Position numbers and translations under genes: made by a program. Under the pieces are notes generated by a model. The model made no database searches and was not told the origin of the DNA. It saw nothing but the letters and a program-made list of their open reading frames with translations. From Streptococcus hyointestinalis (lineage in GTDB: Bacteria > Bacillota > Bacilli > Lactobacillales > Streptococcaceae): a DNA stretch of 64,000 nt. The stretch is from the NCBI RefSeq assembly GCF_011039275.1, contig NZ_JAAKGB010000001.1, positions 1,550,001 to 1,614,000 on the forward strand, written 5' to 3'. Of this stretch, positions 40,649 through 50,624 are shown one piece after another; position 1 is the first letter of the stretch, and each line of letters opens with the position of its first letter.

Positions 40649-41086
40649 TTACGACTGATTTTTGAGAATGAGCTGTCCACGGCAAGAACCGCAGACGTAT
40701 TTTAAAGTATTGATACGGCGGTTTCTGCTGTAGACTTTATGACAAGATTGACATTCATAGAGATAAGCGTTGTTTTCGTTCTTAAGCCTAGGTGCATAGC
40801 GTAAGCCGTCTACCTGAGCTAAGAGTTCTTTAAACTCTTTATCCCGATGGCGAAAGCCCTTGTGCTCGTAGTAGAGATGGTAATGGCAGAGCTCGTGCCG
40901 TACAATTTTACGAAAAACCTCACAGCCAAAAGCTTGGTAAATCTTAGGATTAAAGTCCAAATGACCATCCGCTGGAAAGAAGCGCCCGCCAGTTGTTCTT
41001 AGGCGAGTGTTCCAATAAGCTTGGTGCAAAAAGGGCTTGTTAAAGTCTTCTTGGGAGACTTTTTTGACATACTCAGTTAAGTTCAT
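40649..41086 (-). CDS. SprT-family zinc metalloprotease-like protein
   Basis: 145 residues. Zinc motif HELCHYH ([13 protein letters not shown], ~66-78) with a downstream zinc-ribbon CQSC...CGSC. The family (SprT/YdcK) is related to Spartan-type proteases. Its start lies inside the end of tex (ATG at 41086), so it is translationally coupled; the tex-sprT pair is common in streptococci. Substrate unknown. Confidence 0.88.
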   Translation of the reverse strand: MNLTEYVKKVSQEDFNKPFLHQAYWNTRLRTTGGRFFPADGHLDFNPKIYQAFGCEVFRKIVRHELCHYHLYYEHKGFRHRDKEFKELLAQVDGLRYAPRLKNENNAYLYECQSCHKVYSRNRRINTLKYVCGSCRGQLILKNQS

Positions 41087-43205
41087 TTGGCGCAACTAAG
41101 GACAGGTTAATCTTACCACGTTCAGTGTCAATCTTTGAGACCCAAACCGTTACAATATCACCGACAGAGACCACTTGGCTAGGGTGATTGATAAAGGTCG
41201 TGCTCATCTGCGAGATGTGAATCAAACCATCATCATGGAGACCAATGTCCACAAACGCCCCAAAGTCCACGACATTACGCACTGTGCCTTCTAGCTTTTG
41301 CCCAAGAGACAGGTCTGAAATGTCCAAAATGTCTTGGCGAAGGACTGGAGCCGCAAAGTGGTCCCGCAAATCACGCCCTGGTTTTAGCAAGTCCTCGATG
41401 ATGTCTTTTAGTGTTTCTTGCCCGATAGCGAGTTCTTCTGCCATATCAGCGACTTGAATAGCTTGCAATCTTTGCTTGCTGCTGTCGTCTAGCTGAGTGA
41501 TGTCCAGCTTATCAAGCAGACGCTCAACTGCCTTGTAGCTCTCTGGGTGAACGCCCGTATTATCAAGGAAATTGTCAGACTCTGGAATACGCAGGAAACC
41601 AGCTGCCTGCTCGAAGGCTTTTTCCCCTAGACGTGGGACTTTTTTGATGTCTTGACGTGAAGCAATCATGCCGTTTTCCTCACGGTATTTGACGATATTT
41701 TCAGAAATGGTTTTGTTCAATCCTGAAACGTGAGATAAAAGGGCTGGGCTTGCGGTATTGACATTGACACCGACTTGGTTGACCACGGTATCCACGACAA
41801 AGTCAAGGTTTTCAGCTAGTTTTTTCTGGCTGACGTCATGCTGGTATTGCCCCACGCCGATAGACTTGGGGTCAATCTTGACCAGCTCAGCTAGCGGGTC
41901 TTGGAGGCGACGAGCGATGGAAATAGCTGAGCGCTTTTCAACTGTCAGGTCCGGAAATTCCTTTCGTGCCAACTCACTAGCAGAGTAGACCGACGCTCCG
42001 CTTTCATTGACAATGACATAAGAAACAGCTAGATAGTCTTTGAGCACTTCAGCAACGAAAGCTTCGCTCTCACGGCTGGCTGTACCGTTTCCGATAGCGA
42101 TAATCTCAATCCCAAAGTCCTCGATGAGCTTCGCCAAGTCTTTTTTGGACTGAGCAATCTTAGCTTGGTTGGCTGGTGGGACCGGGTAGATGACTTGTGT
42201 GGTGAGGAGTTTTCCTGTTTTATCCACTACAGCTAGCTTTGCTCCTGTCCTAAAGGCAGGGTCAAAACCGAGCACCATTTTTCCTTTTAGGGGTGAGACC
42301 AAGAGAAGATTGCGCAGGTTTTGTGCAAAGAGTGAGATAGCGCCGTCTTCGGCACGCTCTGTCAATTCTGAGCGAATGCGACGCTCCATGGCGGGAATGA
42401 TTTTTTTCTTCAGCGCTTCTTGAATGGCTTTTTGGATGTAGGCATTTTTTTCTTTGAAACGAGCCTCCACAAAGCGTGTCATGACATCGAGATTATGCTC
42501 AAAGTGCACTTTTAAAACGCCCTGCTTTTCCCCACGATTGAGCGCTAGGACACGGTAGCCCTGCATTTTGCGCACAGGCTCGCTAAAGTCGTAGTAAATC
42601 TGATAAATCTTTTTCTCATCAAGCGACTCATCCTTGAGCGTTGATGTAATGAGACTATGCTGCTCGATTTCACGATTGACAAAGGAGCGAATGGACACGT
42701 CCTCAGACAAGGCTTCAATCAAAATATCAACTGCTCCTAAAAGAGCCTTGTCCGCTGTCTCAAATCCCTCGCAAACAAAGCTCTCAGCTTCTGCTTCAAG
42801 CGACGCTTTATTTTGCAAAATGAGACGTGCCAGAGGGAAAAGCCCAGCTTCACGAGCAATGGTCGCCTTAGTGCGACGTTTTTCCTTGTAAGGTAGATAG
42901 AGCTCCTCTACATCTGCTAGTTTGCTGGCGTCCTCAATGGCTTTTTTCAGCGTTTCAGTGAGCTTCCCCTGCTCTTCAATCTTGGCAAGAACGGCTGCCT
43001 TGCGCTCAGAGAGGGCCGTGAGGGACTTGTCCAGCTCGATAATGCTCTTGATTTGAACCTCATCGAGATTTCCCGTTAGCTCCTTACGATAACGAGCGAT
43101 GAAAGGGATGGTGTTGCCTTCACTTGTCAGCTCGATAACTTTTTCAACCTGCTGGTCACCTAGACCAAGATCTGTAGCGATCTGTTTGATATTTGCATTT
43201 TCCAT
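41073..43205 (-). CDS. tex: Tex/YqgF-S1 RNA-binding transcription accessory protein
   Basis: 710 residues. N-terminal Tex helical domain, a YqgF/RNase H-like domain (~320-450, [21 protein letters not shown]), HhH motifs (~490-560, [17 protein letters not shown]) and a C-terminal S1 domain (~640-710, [26 protein letters not shown]). It binds nucleic acids and affects transcription. A TATAAT box lies only a few bases before the ATG, so the mRNA leader may be extremely short; ATG at 43214 is the other possible start. Confidence 0.95.
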   Translation of the reverse strand: MENANIKQIATDLGLGDQQVEKVIELTSEGNTIPFIARYRKELTGNLDEVQIKSIIELDKSLTALSERKAAVLAKIEEQGKLTETLKKAIEDASKLADVEELYLPYKEKRRTKATIAREAGLFPLARLILQNKASLEAEAESFVCEGFETADKALLGAVDILIEALSEDVSIRSFVNREIEQHSLITSTLKDESLDEKKIYQIYYDFSEPVRKMQGYRVLALNRGEKQGVLKVHFEHNLDVMTRFVEARFKEKNAYIQKAIQEALKKKIIPAMERRIRSELTERAEDGAISLFAQNLRNLLLVSPLKGKMVLGFDPAFRTGAKLAVVDKTGKLLTTQVIYPVPPANQAKIAQSKKDLAKLIEDFGIEIIAIGNGTASRESEAFVAEVLKDYLAVSYVIVNESGASVYSASELARKEFPDLTVEKRSAISIARRLQDPLAELVKIDPKSIGVGQYQHDVSQKKLAENLDFVVDTVVNQVGVNVNTASPALLSHVSGLNKTISENIVKYREENGMIASRQDIKKVPRLGEKAFEQAAGFLRIPESDNFLDNTGVHPESYKAVERLLDKLDITQLDDSSKQRLQAIQVADMAEELAIGQETLKDIIEDLLKPGRDLRDHFAAPVLRQDILDISDLSLGQKLEGTVRNVVDFGAFVDIGLHDDGLIHISQMSTTFINHPSQVVSVGDIVTVWVSKIDTERGKINLSLVAPNELN

Positions 43206-43366
43206 ACCTTCCATTATACCACAAGAACAGGCTAAAGATAAGAGGACATCATTTTAATCCCAAAGCTCCTAGCCTAGGGAGTTTTTTGCTCTGCTATTTT
43301 AAGACAAGTGTAGTATAATAATCATCAGTGAGTTTTCTCACAGTTTTTTAGAAAGAAGGATTTTTT

Positions 43367-43498
43367 ATGGCGATAACACATAAACGTTCAGACGATTTAG
43401 AGCGCAGATTCGCTCAATTTGCGACTATCATCGACCCTGAGCAAGAAAAGAAAAAACAAAAAGACGCTAAAGATAAAAAAGATAAGGAAACCATCTAG
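43367..43498 (+). CDS. Small SPJ_0845-type protein (43 aa)
   Basis: A 43-residue ORF, MAITHKRSDDLERRFAQFATIIDPEQEKKKQKDAKDKKDKETI, with AAAGAAGGA before the ATG. It resembles a family of tiny, highly charged streptococcal proteins. A good -10 (TATAAT, near 43312) lies upstream, and the gene ends 3 bp before the permease gene, so the three may form one transcript. Function unknown. Too short for many callers. Confidence 0.75.
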   Translation: MAITHKRSDDLERRFAQFATIIDPEQEKKKQKDAKDKKDKETI

Positions 43499-43501
43499 CC
43501 T

Positions 43502-44404
43502 ATGGCGATTTTCAATCAGTTACCTGATAATGTCCTGCAATGGTTTGCGATTTTTCTCTCCATTATCATCGAGGCACTGCCTTTTGTGCTTTTAGGGGCG
43601 ATTTTTTCAGGTTTTATCGAGGTTTACATCACTCCAGATGTGGTCAATCGTTTTTTACCCAAGCACAAATTCTTGCGAATTGTCTTTGGGACTTTGATTG
43701 GCTTTGTCTTTCCATCGTGTGAGTGCGGGATCGTGCCCATCATCAACCGTTTTCTAGAGAAGAAAGTGCCCTCCTACACGGCTATTCCTTTTTTGACAAC
43801 CGCACCGATTATCAATCCCATTGTTTTATTTGCAACTTACTCTGCTTTTGGGAATTCCATGCGCTTTGTCTGGTTACGACTTGTCGGAGCCTTTCTGATT
43901 GCTTTGATATTGGGTTGTCTGCTGGCTTACGTCCTTGATGATGACATCTTAAAAGACGGCACAGGGCACACTCATTTTCATGATTATTCGGAAGAGACCT
44001 GGTATCGCAAGATTTTCTTAGCGCTAGCGCATGCTGTTGATGAATTTTTCGACACAGGGCGCTACTTGGTCTTTGGGACTTTGGTGGCTTCTGCCATGCA
44101 AATCTTTGTCCCAACACGATTTTTGACCACCATCGGACACAGCCCTCTCATGGCGATTTTAGTCATGATGTTGCTTGCTTTTATCCTCTCACTTTGTAGT
44201 GAAGCGGATGCCTTTATCGGAGCGTCGCTGCTTTCAACCTTTGGTGTAGCGCCTGTCATGGCCTTCTTACTCATTGGACCGATGGTCGATATTAAAAACC
44301 TCATGATGATGGCAAAGAGCTTTAAACCCAAGTTCATCATCCAATTTGTCACGATTTCATCGACCTTGGTGGCTCTATACTGCTTGATTGTGGGGGTGAT
44401 GTGA
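43502..44404 (+). CDS. UPF0718/YcgR-like permease
   Basis: 300 residues, about eight membrane segments. Conserved elements: PSCECGIVPIINRFLEKKVPSYTAIPFLTTAPIINPIVLFATYSAFG and a second related LCSEADAFIGASLLSTFG near the C-terminus, the two-repeat layout of the permease family DUF318. It pairs with the TIGR03943 gene directly downstream, as YcgR-YcgQ in B. subtilis. Substrate unknown, possibly a metal; the His-rich loop DGTGHTHFHD supports metal handling but this is inference. Confidence 0.88.
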   Translation: MAIFNQLPDNVLQWFAIFLSIIIEALPFVLLGAIFSGFIEVYITPDVVNRFLPKHKFLRIVFGTLIGFVFPSCECGIVPIINRFLEKKVPSYTAIPFLTTAPIINPIVLFATYSAFGNSMRFVWLRLVGAFLIALILGCLLAYVLDDDILKDGTGHTHFHDYSEETWYRKIFLALAHAVDEFFDTGRYLVFGTLVASAMQIFVPTRFLTTIGHSPLMAILVMMLLAFILSLCSEADAFIGASLLSTFGVAPVMAFLLIGPMVDIKNLMMMAKSFKPKFIIQFVTISSTLVALYCLIVGVM

Positions 44405-45219
44405 TGTTTCGCTTTTTAGTTTTAGCAGGCTACTTTGAGCTGTCCATGTACCTGCAAATCACAGGCAAGCTCAACCAGTACATCAATACACACTACGCCT
44501 ATTTGGCTTATATCTCTATGGTGCTGTCTTTCATCCTAGCTGTGGTGCAGCTGACCATCTGGATGAAAAAGATAAAACTGCACAGCCACTTGGTCGGCAA
44601 ATGGGCGAAGTTTACCAGCCCCTTTATCCTGCTCTTTCCAGTTTTGGTTGGACTTTTGGTGCCGACTGTCACACTTGACTCTACGACCGTTTCAGCTAAA
44701 GGCTATAATTTCCCGCTGGCGGCTGGCTCTAGCAAGTCCGGTGTCAGTGAGGACGGGACTTCTGTTCAGTACCTAAAACCTGATACCAGCAGCTTTTTCA
44801 CCTCTAGCGCTTACGAAAAAGAGATGAAAAAAGAGCTTAAAAAGTACCAAGGCACTGGACCTGTCAAGATTACCACGGACAACTATATGGAAGTGATGGA
44901 GCTCATCTATCTCTATCCTGACAGCTTTACCGGACGCAAAATCACCTACACAGGCTTTGTCTACAATGAACCCAAACACGCAGGCTATCAATTCCTCTTT
45001 CGCTTTGGGATCATCCATTGTATCGCAGACTCTGGCGTTTACGGACTTCTCACGACTGGCACGAGTCAAACCTTCAAGGACAACACTTGGGTAACAGCTA
45101 CCGGAGAAATCCAGCTTGAGTACAACCAAACCCTCAAGCAAACCCTGCCGGTTCTGCATATCACAGAAGCCAAAGAAACCAGCAAACCCGATAACCCTTA
45201 TGTTTATCGTGTGTTTTAG
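44404..45219 (+). CDS. TIGR03943 family membrane protein (YcgQ-like)
   Basis: 271 residues from ATG at 44404, overlapping the permease stop (TGATG). Two or three N-terminal membrane segments, then an extracellular domain from ~90 onward (ITYTGFVYNEPKHAGYQFLFRFGIIHCIADSGVYG...WVTATGEI), typical of TIGR03943 proteins. Always found with the permease, so they form one system. A perfect terminator follows. Confidence 0.88.
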   Translation: MFRFLVLAGYFELSMYLQITGKLNQYINTHYAYLAYISMVLSFILAVVQLTIWMKKIKLHSHLVGKWAKFTSPFILLFPVLVGLLVPTVTLDSTTVSAKGYNFPLAAGSSKSGVSEDGTSVQYLKPDTSSFFTSSAYEKEMKKELKKYQGTGPVKITTDNYMEVMELIYLYPDSFTGRKITYTGFVYNEPKHAGYQFLFRFGIIHCIADSGVYGLLTTGTSQTFKDNTWVTATGEIQLEYNQTLKQTLPVLHITEAKETSKPDNPYVYRVF

Positions 45220-45239
45220 ATAAAACTTTTGTGCAAACA

Positions 45240-45273
45240 ACTAAAAGAGCATTCCTCAGAGGATGCTCTTTTA
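45240..45273. terminator. Bidirectional terminator
   Basis: 12-bp stem CTAAAAGAGCAT/ATGCTCTTTTAG, 10-base loop, between the convergent genes ending at 45219 and 45284. Confidence 0.88.
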
Positions 45274-45283
45274 GTAATTTGTC

Positions 45284-46435
45284 CTAAACTTCTGCACGCT
45301 TGTCTGGCTTTCCGACATAGTTGTATTCGTAAATCATATCCCCCTTGCTAGTAGTCGTGACACCATCTTTAGTGACAGCAATTTCACCTTCTGCGAAAAA
45401 GCGCATATAAGTAGGCTGTATTCCCATAGCGTCATATTGTTCCTTTGTCGTACTGACAACCTTTTGCATATCACTTAATCCACGTTCTTTTGCGATTTTT
45501 TCAAGCTCTGCTTGATTGGCAGGAGCTATGCCATAAGAATCCCTTGTCTCCAAAATCTGTTGCCAAGTAACGTTGAATGTCACTTTCTCATCGCCATTAT
45601 CGAATGTATAGTGACTTGTTTTTGGGAATGCTTTGCCAACACTCATCATCTCAAGTTCAGTTTGTCTGCTGAAATTCCCATTGGTTTCAAAAATAATCTT
45701 TCCTGTCTCATTGTCTGCCACAATAAAGAAAGGAACTTTAGCAAAATCAAAGCGCTCAGAACAAACGAAATCATAAATGTAGAGAGTGTATTTTTCAGTG
45801 TACATACGTCCCCACAACCAGTGATGGAAAGCCTCAAACAAAGAGATATTAAACCATTGGTGGTCATGATAACCATAACCGTGAACATTTACTGTTTTTC
45901 CATCGTAAGTTAAACTACCTGTAATTTCACATCTAGGGACACAGAGGTCAGTGTAGTAATACTCGTCATTATCTCCTAATGCAATAACAGACGTTCCTTG
46001 TCTAAAAGGCTCAACCACAGCATGGTAATGCAAATCACAAGCAAGACTTTCTGTACTTTCGATATGAATATCATAGTCTTTAAAGTCTCCACGACAATAA
46101 TCTGAACCGTAAGTGACATCCGTTTTTTCAGTACTCATTTGACAATCATTACCATCATAGAAAGTAAACTCTTGAGTCGTTGTTCCGTCTGGTCTTGTGA
46201 TAGCGAGATTAAGATTTGGTGTCCAACCCGTCTCACGCATACCAGCTACTGTCTTTGGTCTAAAACCAATAACCACTTTACTACCATCGTCAAAATTACC
46301 ATCAAAATACCACACTTCGTTATTTCCAATAGCGTCTGAATTGCGACGTCCGCCTTCCCAAAGTTCAACCTTATCAGGGTTAATCCCTAGATTTTGAAAA
46401 TCTTCAGGTTTATCCATAAGTCTTGCACGTACCAT
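45284..46435 (-). CDS. Lipocalin-like (CrtC/AttH-type) cytoplasmic protein
   Basis: 383 residues from ATG at 46435 (GGAGGAATAG upstream), no signal peptide. Two beta-rich halves with VWYFDGNFDDGSKVVIGFRP, a HYHAVVEPFRQG segment and HGYGYHDHQWFN, the His/Asp-rich strand characteristic of CrtC/AttH lipocalin-like proteins, some of which are hydratases or bind hydrophobic ligands. It is divergent from a TetR regulator, so it is probably induced by that regulator's ligand. Substrate unknown. Confidence 0.75.
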   Translation of the reverse strand: MVRARLMDKPEDFQNLGINPDKVELWEGGRRNSDAIGNNEVWYFDGNFDDGSKVVIGFRPKTVAGMRETGWTPNLNLAITRPDGTTTQEFTFYDGNDCQMSTEKTDVTYGSDYCRGDFKDYDIHIESTESLACDLHYHAVVEPFRQGTSVIALGDNDEYYYTDLCVPRCEITGSLTYDGKTVNVHGYGYHDHQWFNISLFEAFHHWLWGRMYTEKYTLYIYDFVCSERFDFAKVPFFIVADNETGKIIFETNGNFSRQTELEMMSVGKAFPKTSHYTFDNGDEKVTFNVTWQQILETRDSYGIAPANQAELEKIAKERGLSDMQKVVSTTKEQYDAMGIQPTYMRFFAEGEIAVTKDGVTTTSKGDMIYEYNYVGKPDKRAEV

Positions 46436-46603
46436 AGTTCTATTCCTCCAATTCATATCCTTAGTAGCTGTCTAGTTGACTTCTACTATGTTCTACATTA
46501 TAATCATTTTGAATTATCAAAAAAAGGTCAATCTAGGTATAAATACAACTTAATTGACACTTAGAAAAAATATGCTACGCTTTATATCATGTTAGGAAAT
46601 ACG
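46436..46603. promoter_or_regulatory. Divergent promoter/operator region for lipocalin and TetR genes
   Basis: 168 bp. A + strand TTGACA is followed about 16-17 bases later by a TACGCT -10-like box before the TetR gene. CTAGTTGAC and the near-complement GTCAATCTAG form an imperfect inverted repeat about 55 bp apart, candidates for TetR operator half-sites. Confidence 0.45.
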
Positions 46604-47167
46604 ATGCCAGAAAAAATAAGAGATTTAAGAACCCAAAAGATTTATGCAGCTCTCATTCAAGCTATGGAAGATTTGCTTGATGAAAAAAGTTTTGAGCGTA
46701 TTACCGTTAGAGAACTTTGTGCTAAAGTACAGACCCGCACTGCAACTTTTTATAATCATTTTTCCGATAAGTATGATTTTTTTAGCTTTATGATTCAAGA
46801 TTTACAGGCAGACTATTTGTCCAAAGCGCAAGATCTCTCTAAAGACGCTTCCACTTATCAACTTTACCTAGCTATTTTTGAACAAGGGTTAGCATTCATA
46901 GAAAACCATCCAAATTTATTCAAACAGACGGATAATTTTCAAGTCCTTGAACATATGATTAACATCTCCTCAAAGGCCACAACAGATTATCTTGAAGAGA
47001 AACTAAAAAGAGATGTTAGAGAAAATGCCAATACCTCTCTCTATGTCCAAATGCTTTTTGGGAGTCTCATCTATGCTAGTCGCTGGTGGTTAAAGCACCA
47101 AGAAACATGTTCTAAAGAGCAGTTAATCTTTGACGTCGAAAAGATGTTAAAAAAGGTATTTGAATAA
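46604..47167 (+). CDS. TetR/AcrR family regulator
   Basis: 187 residues from ATG at 46604 (TTAGGAAATACG upstream; an upstream in-frame ATG at 46589 is possible). The TetR HTH is RTQKIYAALIQAMEDLLDEKSFERITVRELCAKVQTRTATFYNHFSDKYDFFSFM. The C-terminal domain (~75-187) is helical and ligand-binding. Divergent from the lipocalin-like gene, its most probable target. No transporter is adjacent, unlike most TetR loci. Confidence 0.93.
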   Translation: MPEKIRDLRTQKIYAALIQAMEDLLDEKSFERITVRELCAKVQTRTATFYNHFSDKYDFFSFMIQDLQADYLSKAQDLSKDASTYQLYLAIFEQGLAFIENHPNLFKQTDNFQVLEHMINISSKATTDYLEEKLKRDVRENANTSLYVQMLFGSLIYASRWWLKHQETCSKEQLIFDVEKMLKKVFE

Positions 47168-47170
47168 GGT

Positions 47171-47223
47171 CACTAAAAAACTATCTTCTACTGATACCAT
47201 AAAGTGAGAAGATAGTTTTTTAG
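47171..47223. terminator. Bidirectional terminator
   Basis: Long stem CACTAAAAAACTATCTTCT with its complement AGAAGATAGTTTTTTAGTG around a ~15-base loop, between the convergent TetR and ftsY genes. Confidence 0.88.
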
Positions 47224-47229
47224 TGCTTA

Positions 47230-48846
47230 TTAGATGATATCCTCCAAAAGACCACGCATGAAGTCTTCTGAGTGGAACTCACCGATGTCATCGATTTTCT
47301 CACCAAAGCCGATATACTTGACTGGGATATCCAGATCTTGGCGGATGGCGAGCACCACACCACCTTTTGCGGTACCGTCAATTTTAGTGAGGATGATACC
47401 TGTGAGCGGTGTAATTTTTGAAAATTCCTTGGCTTGACTCAGCGCATTTTGTCCCGTTGAGGCGTCGAGCGCTAGCAGGGTTTCGTGCGGTGCGTCTGGG
47501 ACGACACGCTTGATGATACGTCCAATCTTTTCAAGCTCTGCCATGAGATTATCTTTATTTTGCAAGCGTCCTGCGGTATCAATGAGGAGAATGTCCACCT
47601 GCTCAGCGACAGCCTTTTCCATACCGTCAAAGACGACACTGGCTGGGTCTGCCTTTTCAGGTCCTGTCACGACAGGCACATCCACACGGCGCCCCCACTC
47701 AACCAACTGCGCTACCGCTCCAGCACGGAAAGTATCAGCTGCGACCAGCATGACTTTCTTGCCTTCTTGCTTGTACTTGTAGGCAAGTTTTCCGATAGAG
47801 GTGGTTTTGCCGACGCCGTTGACACCAACAAAGAGCATGACGGTCAAGCCATCTTGGAAATTGATACTTTCATTGTAGACATCGTCCTTTTCGTAAATGT
47901 CCACCAGTTTTTCGATAATGACACGGCGAAGCTCATCGGCTTTCTTGGCATTTTCTAGCTTGGCTTCATAGCGCAAATCCTCTGTCAATTGTGTAGCAAC
48001 ATTGACCCCAACGTCAGACAGGATAAGCAACTCCTCGAGTTCCTCAAAGAAATCCTCATCCACACGACGGAAATTGGCAAGAAAGGCATTGAGCCTTGCG
48101 CCAAAGCCTGTACGTGTTTTTTTCAAGCTGCGGTTGTATTTTTCCTCGGTGGTCTCAACGACTTCGACTACAGGCTCTTCTGTAGAGCTTTCTTTTTCCT
48201 CAGCTTTATTTTGCTCAAATGTCCCGTCAGCTAGCGACTTTTCAATAGCCGCACGCTTGGCGTAGTATTCTGCCATGAAATCTTGCTCAGCCTTTGACGG
48301 TGTCGTTTTTTCCTTAGGACTATCCTCTGTAGCAGGTGCTTGTGAGTCAGCTATCTCCTCGCCGTCACTGGTCACTTCAGAGGACTCTGTTTTCTCCTCA
48401 ACCGTATCTTCTGACTCCTGTGGAGTGTCTAGCTCAACTGCTTCAACAACGGTTGTAGTAACTTCGACTGGTGTTTCTGATTGTTGAGTTGGTTCATCTT
48501 CAACTGAATCTTGAGATACAGCTACTTCGCTAGTTTCAGTTGCTTCTTCAACAATCGCATCTTCTGGTTCTTGTGGAGTTGTGTCTTGCTCGACCGCTTC
48601 TTCAACGCTTGCAACATCAACTGGAACTTCTAAGTTTTGGGCAGTGTCCTCTTCTTCGCTCGAGTCAATCGTTTCTACGACTTCCTCAGTGATAACAGCT
48701 GTTTCTGCTGTATCTTCAGAAGTCACCTTTTCCTCTACAAGCTCACTGCTTGCTTCTTCTGCTGACTGTTCTGCAGTAGGCGCTGTGTCTACTACTTCAC
48801 TCTCGTTTTCTTTTTTACGTCCAAATAATCGGTCAAATAAACCCAT
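47230..48846 (-). CDS. ftsY: Signal recognition particle receptor FtsY
   Basis: 538 residues. The first ~205 are an unusually long, acidic Glu/Thr/Ser/Val-rich A domain with internal repeats (TPQEPED..., TPQESED...). The NG GTPase domain covers ~235-538: GVNGVGKTTS (P-loop), DTFRAGAV, DTAGR, TKIDGTAKGG. It docks SRP-ribosome complexes at the membrane for co-translational insertion. It follows two HAD genes in the order smc-HAD-HAD-ftsY expected of streptococci, except for the island inserted after smc. Confidence 0.97.
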   Translation of the reverse strand: MGLFDRLFGRKKENESEVVDTAPTAEQSAEEASSELVEEKVTSEDTAETAVITEEVVETIDSSEEEDTAQNLEVPVDVASVEEAVEQDTTPQEPEDAIVEEATETSEVAVSQDSVEDEPTQQSETPVEVTTTVVEAVELDTPQESEDTVEEKTESSEVTSDGEEIADSQAPATEDSPKEKTTPSKAEQDFMAEYYAKRAAIEKSLADGTFEQNKAEEKESSTEEPVVEVVETTEEKYNRSLKKTRTGFGARLNAFLANFRRVDEDFFEELEELLILSDVGVNVATQLTEDLRYEAKLENAKKADELRRVIIEKLVDIYEKDDVYNESINFQDGLTVMLFVGVNGVGKTTSIGKLAYKYKQEGKKVMLVAADTFRAGAVAQLVEWGRRVDVPVVTGPEKADPASVVFDGMEKAVAEQVDILLIDTAGRLQNKDNLMAELEKIGRIIKRVVPDAPHETLLALDASTGQNALSQAKEFSKITPLTGIILTKIDGTAKGGVVLAIRQDLDIPVKYIGFGEKIDDIGEFHSEDFMRGLLEDII

Positions 48847-49676
48847 TAGTCTTCCTCTCTTAATACATACTGTTCAATCGCTTCGGCAACGCCGGAGTCT
48901 TCATTGCTGCGTGTGGTCACCTTATCTGCGATGTGTTTGACTTGGTCTGTGGCATTTGCCATAGCGACCCCTAGCCCTGCCCACTCAAGCATGCTGATAT
49001 CATTTGCCTCATCACCTAGCGCCATGACATTATCACTAGTCAACCCTAGGTGGTCGCAGAGGTGCGCTAAACCGCTGGCTTTATGCACGCCTTTTGGCAT
49101 GATTTCAAAGATGATTTCCCGTGATTTGAAGGCTTCATAATCGCTATAAACAGCTTCTGGCAATTTAGTTAATTGCTCATCTAAAAAGTGCTCATCTGTC
49201 ACCGTTACTACTTTATTGTAAGGGACATCTAGAGGAATATCCTCAAAGCGCTCCACTTCGACAAAGGTCAGCAAGGGATTGGCTGTGTGGTAGAGCGATT
49301 TATTGCCCTTAGACGGCAAGCTATAGACGATACCGTCACTAAGCACGTCAAAGGGAAGCCCCAGTGGCTCTAGGTAAGAGTGAATGGTTTTCAAGTCCTC
49401 ATAGGTCAGAGCAGACTTGTCCAAAATCTCGCCTGTCGTGCGCTGCACAAGCCCACCGTTAAAAGTGATACAGTAGTCCTCGTCAGACACTAAGTGAAGA
49501 TCAGACAGGAGGTTGCCAATCGCTTTTAGCGGGCGACCAGTCGTGATGACGACTTTCACGCCCTTTTGGCGAGCACGCTCAAGCGCTCTACGGTTTTCCT
49601 CGCTCACTTCTTTTTTGGCATTGAACAAAGTACCGTCAAGGTCAATGGCAATAATCTTAATGTCTTTTCTTGTCAT
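48846..49676 (-). CDS. Cof-type HAD phosphatase
   Basis: 276 residues of the Cof/HAD-IIB class. Motif I DLDGTLFNAKKEVS (nucleophile Asp), motif II TTGRP, motif III Lys region and motif IV GDEANDISML. Likely dephosphorylates sugar phosphates, flavin mononucleotide or PLP; the substrate cannot be read from sequence. Overlaps ftsY start by one base and its HAD neighbour by 20 bp. Confidence 0.92.
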   Translation of the reverse strand: MTRKDIKIIAIDLDGTLFNAKKEVSEENRRALERARQKGVKVVITTGRPLKAIGNLLSDLHLVSDEDYCITFNGGLVQRTTGEILDKSALTYEDLKTIHSYLEPLGLPFDVLSDGIVYSLPSKGNKSLYHTANPLLTFVEVERFEDIPLDVPYNKVVTVTDEHFLDEQLTKLPEAVYSDYEAFKSREIIFEIMPKGVHKASGLAHLCDHLGLTSDNVMALGDEANDISMLEWAGLGVAMANATDQVKHIADKVTTRSNEDSGVAEAIEQYVLREED

Positions 49677-50469
49677 CTAACATCTCCTCCATGTAGGTCA
49701 TCACAGACTCATCCTCACAAGGACCAATCACTTCTTGGCTAATCGCCTTTATCTCATCACGTGCGTTGTCTGTAGCAATAGCGGTGCCGGCAAACTCTAG
49801 CATTTCATAATCATTGAGATTGTCCCCAAAAGCAAGGACTTCTTCTTGCTTGATATGCAATTGCTCACAAAGAGCCTCGAGTCCTGTTCGCTTGGTGACA
49901 GTGTTTAGGATAATATCAATGGACTGAAAACCAGTTGTCACTGCATTGGCATAGGACAGACGCTCGGTCACCCATTTTTCGCCCTCACGCACCGTTTCTG
50001 CTGTGAAATTCGCCGTCAGCTTGAAAATCACATCGTCCACATCCTCAAAAGACGGCACACGCTGAACATTCTCATAGTAGTTTGAGATAAAGGTCACGTA
50101 ATCGTCGCTGACATCTTGATGGACGTAAGCGCCGTTTTTTCCTGACAAGAGGTAATCGTGTCCATTCATGTAGGGGCTAGAAGTGAGAAGTTGAGTGATT
50201 TCCAGATATTGCTCCTTGGTCAAATGTTCCTCAAAAGTCAACTCGCCATCAACCACTAGAGCACTGCCATTTTCGGCGACAAAAGCCATCTGGTCACGAA
50301 AATCGGCAAACAAATCCTCTAGGGCTAGAAGTGAGCGACCAGACGCCGCAACAAACAAAATCCCTTTTTCCTTAAAACCTGCTAAGACCTTTTGCAGGCG
50401 CTTCTTATCATAAGTCCCATTGGCATCTAAAAAAGTGCCGTCCATATCAGTTGCTACTAGTTTTATCAT
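49657..50469 (-). CDS. Cof-type HAD phosphatase
   Basis: 270 residues from ATG at 50469 (a start at 50490 is possible). HAD-IIB motifs: TDMDGTFLDANGTYD, AASGRS, GDNLNDYEML. A tandem relative of the downstream HAD. It is the first gene after the smc remnant; originally it followed smc directly. Substrate unknown. Confidence 0.92.
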   Translation of the reverse strand: MIKLVATDMDGTFLDANGTYDKKRLQKVLAGFKEKGILFVAASGRSLLALEDLFADFRDQMAFVAENGSALVVDGELTFEEHLTKEQYLEITQLLTSSPYMNGHDYLLSGKNGAYVHQDVSDDYVTFISNYYENVQRVPSFEDVDDVIFKLTANFTAETVREGEKWVTERLSYANAVTTGFQSIDIILNTVTKRTGLEALCEQLHIKQEEVLAFGDNLNDYEMLEFAGTAIATDNARDEIKAISQEVIGPCEDESVMTYMEEMLDDKKRH

Positions 50470-50505
50470 ATCCATCTCTTTCATAGGCAATATAGTTCTA
50501 TTGTA

Positions 50506-50543
50506 TCATAAAAAGGGCTTTCTTGACCGAAAAAGCCCTTTTA
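50506..50543. terminator. Terminator at the island boundary
   Basis: AAAAGGGCTTT/AAAGCCCTTTT stem with ~10-base loop and T-run, between the HAD genes and the smc remnant. Confidence 0.85.
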
Positions 50544-50559
50544 TTCTAAAAGAAAGTTA

Positions 50560-50610
50560 CTAAACTGTCGTCAAGCTTTCAGCGTCTTTTAGCTTGACGG
50601 AGATAGTTGA
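50560..50610 (-). pseudogene. Remnant of the smc 3' end
   Basis: Read on the minus strand this encodes TISVKLKDAESLTTV-stop, nearly identical to the true Smc C-terminus (VSVKLKDAENLTTA-stop at 57195). At DNA level 41 of 44 bases match (50560-50603 versus 57195-57238). It is a leftover of the original smc end, separated from smc by the 6.6-kb PTS island. Confidence 0.9.
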
Positions 50611-50624
50611 TTTTTCTTTACTTA

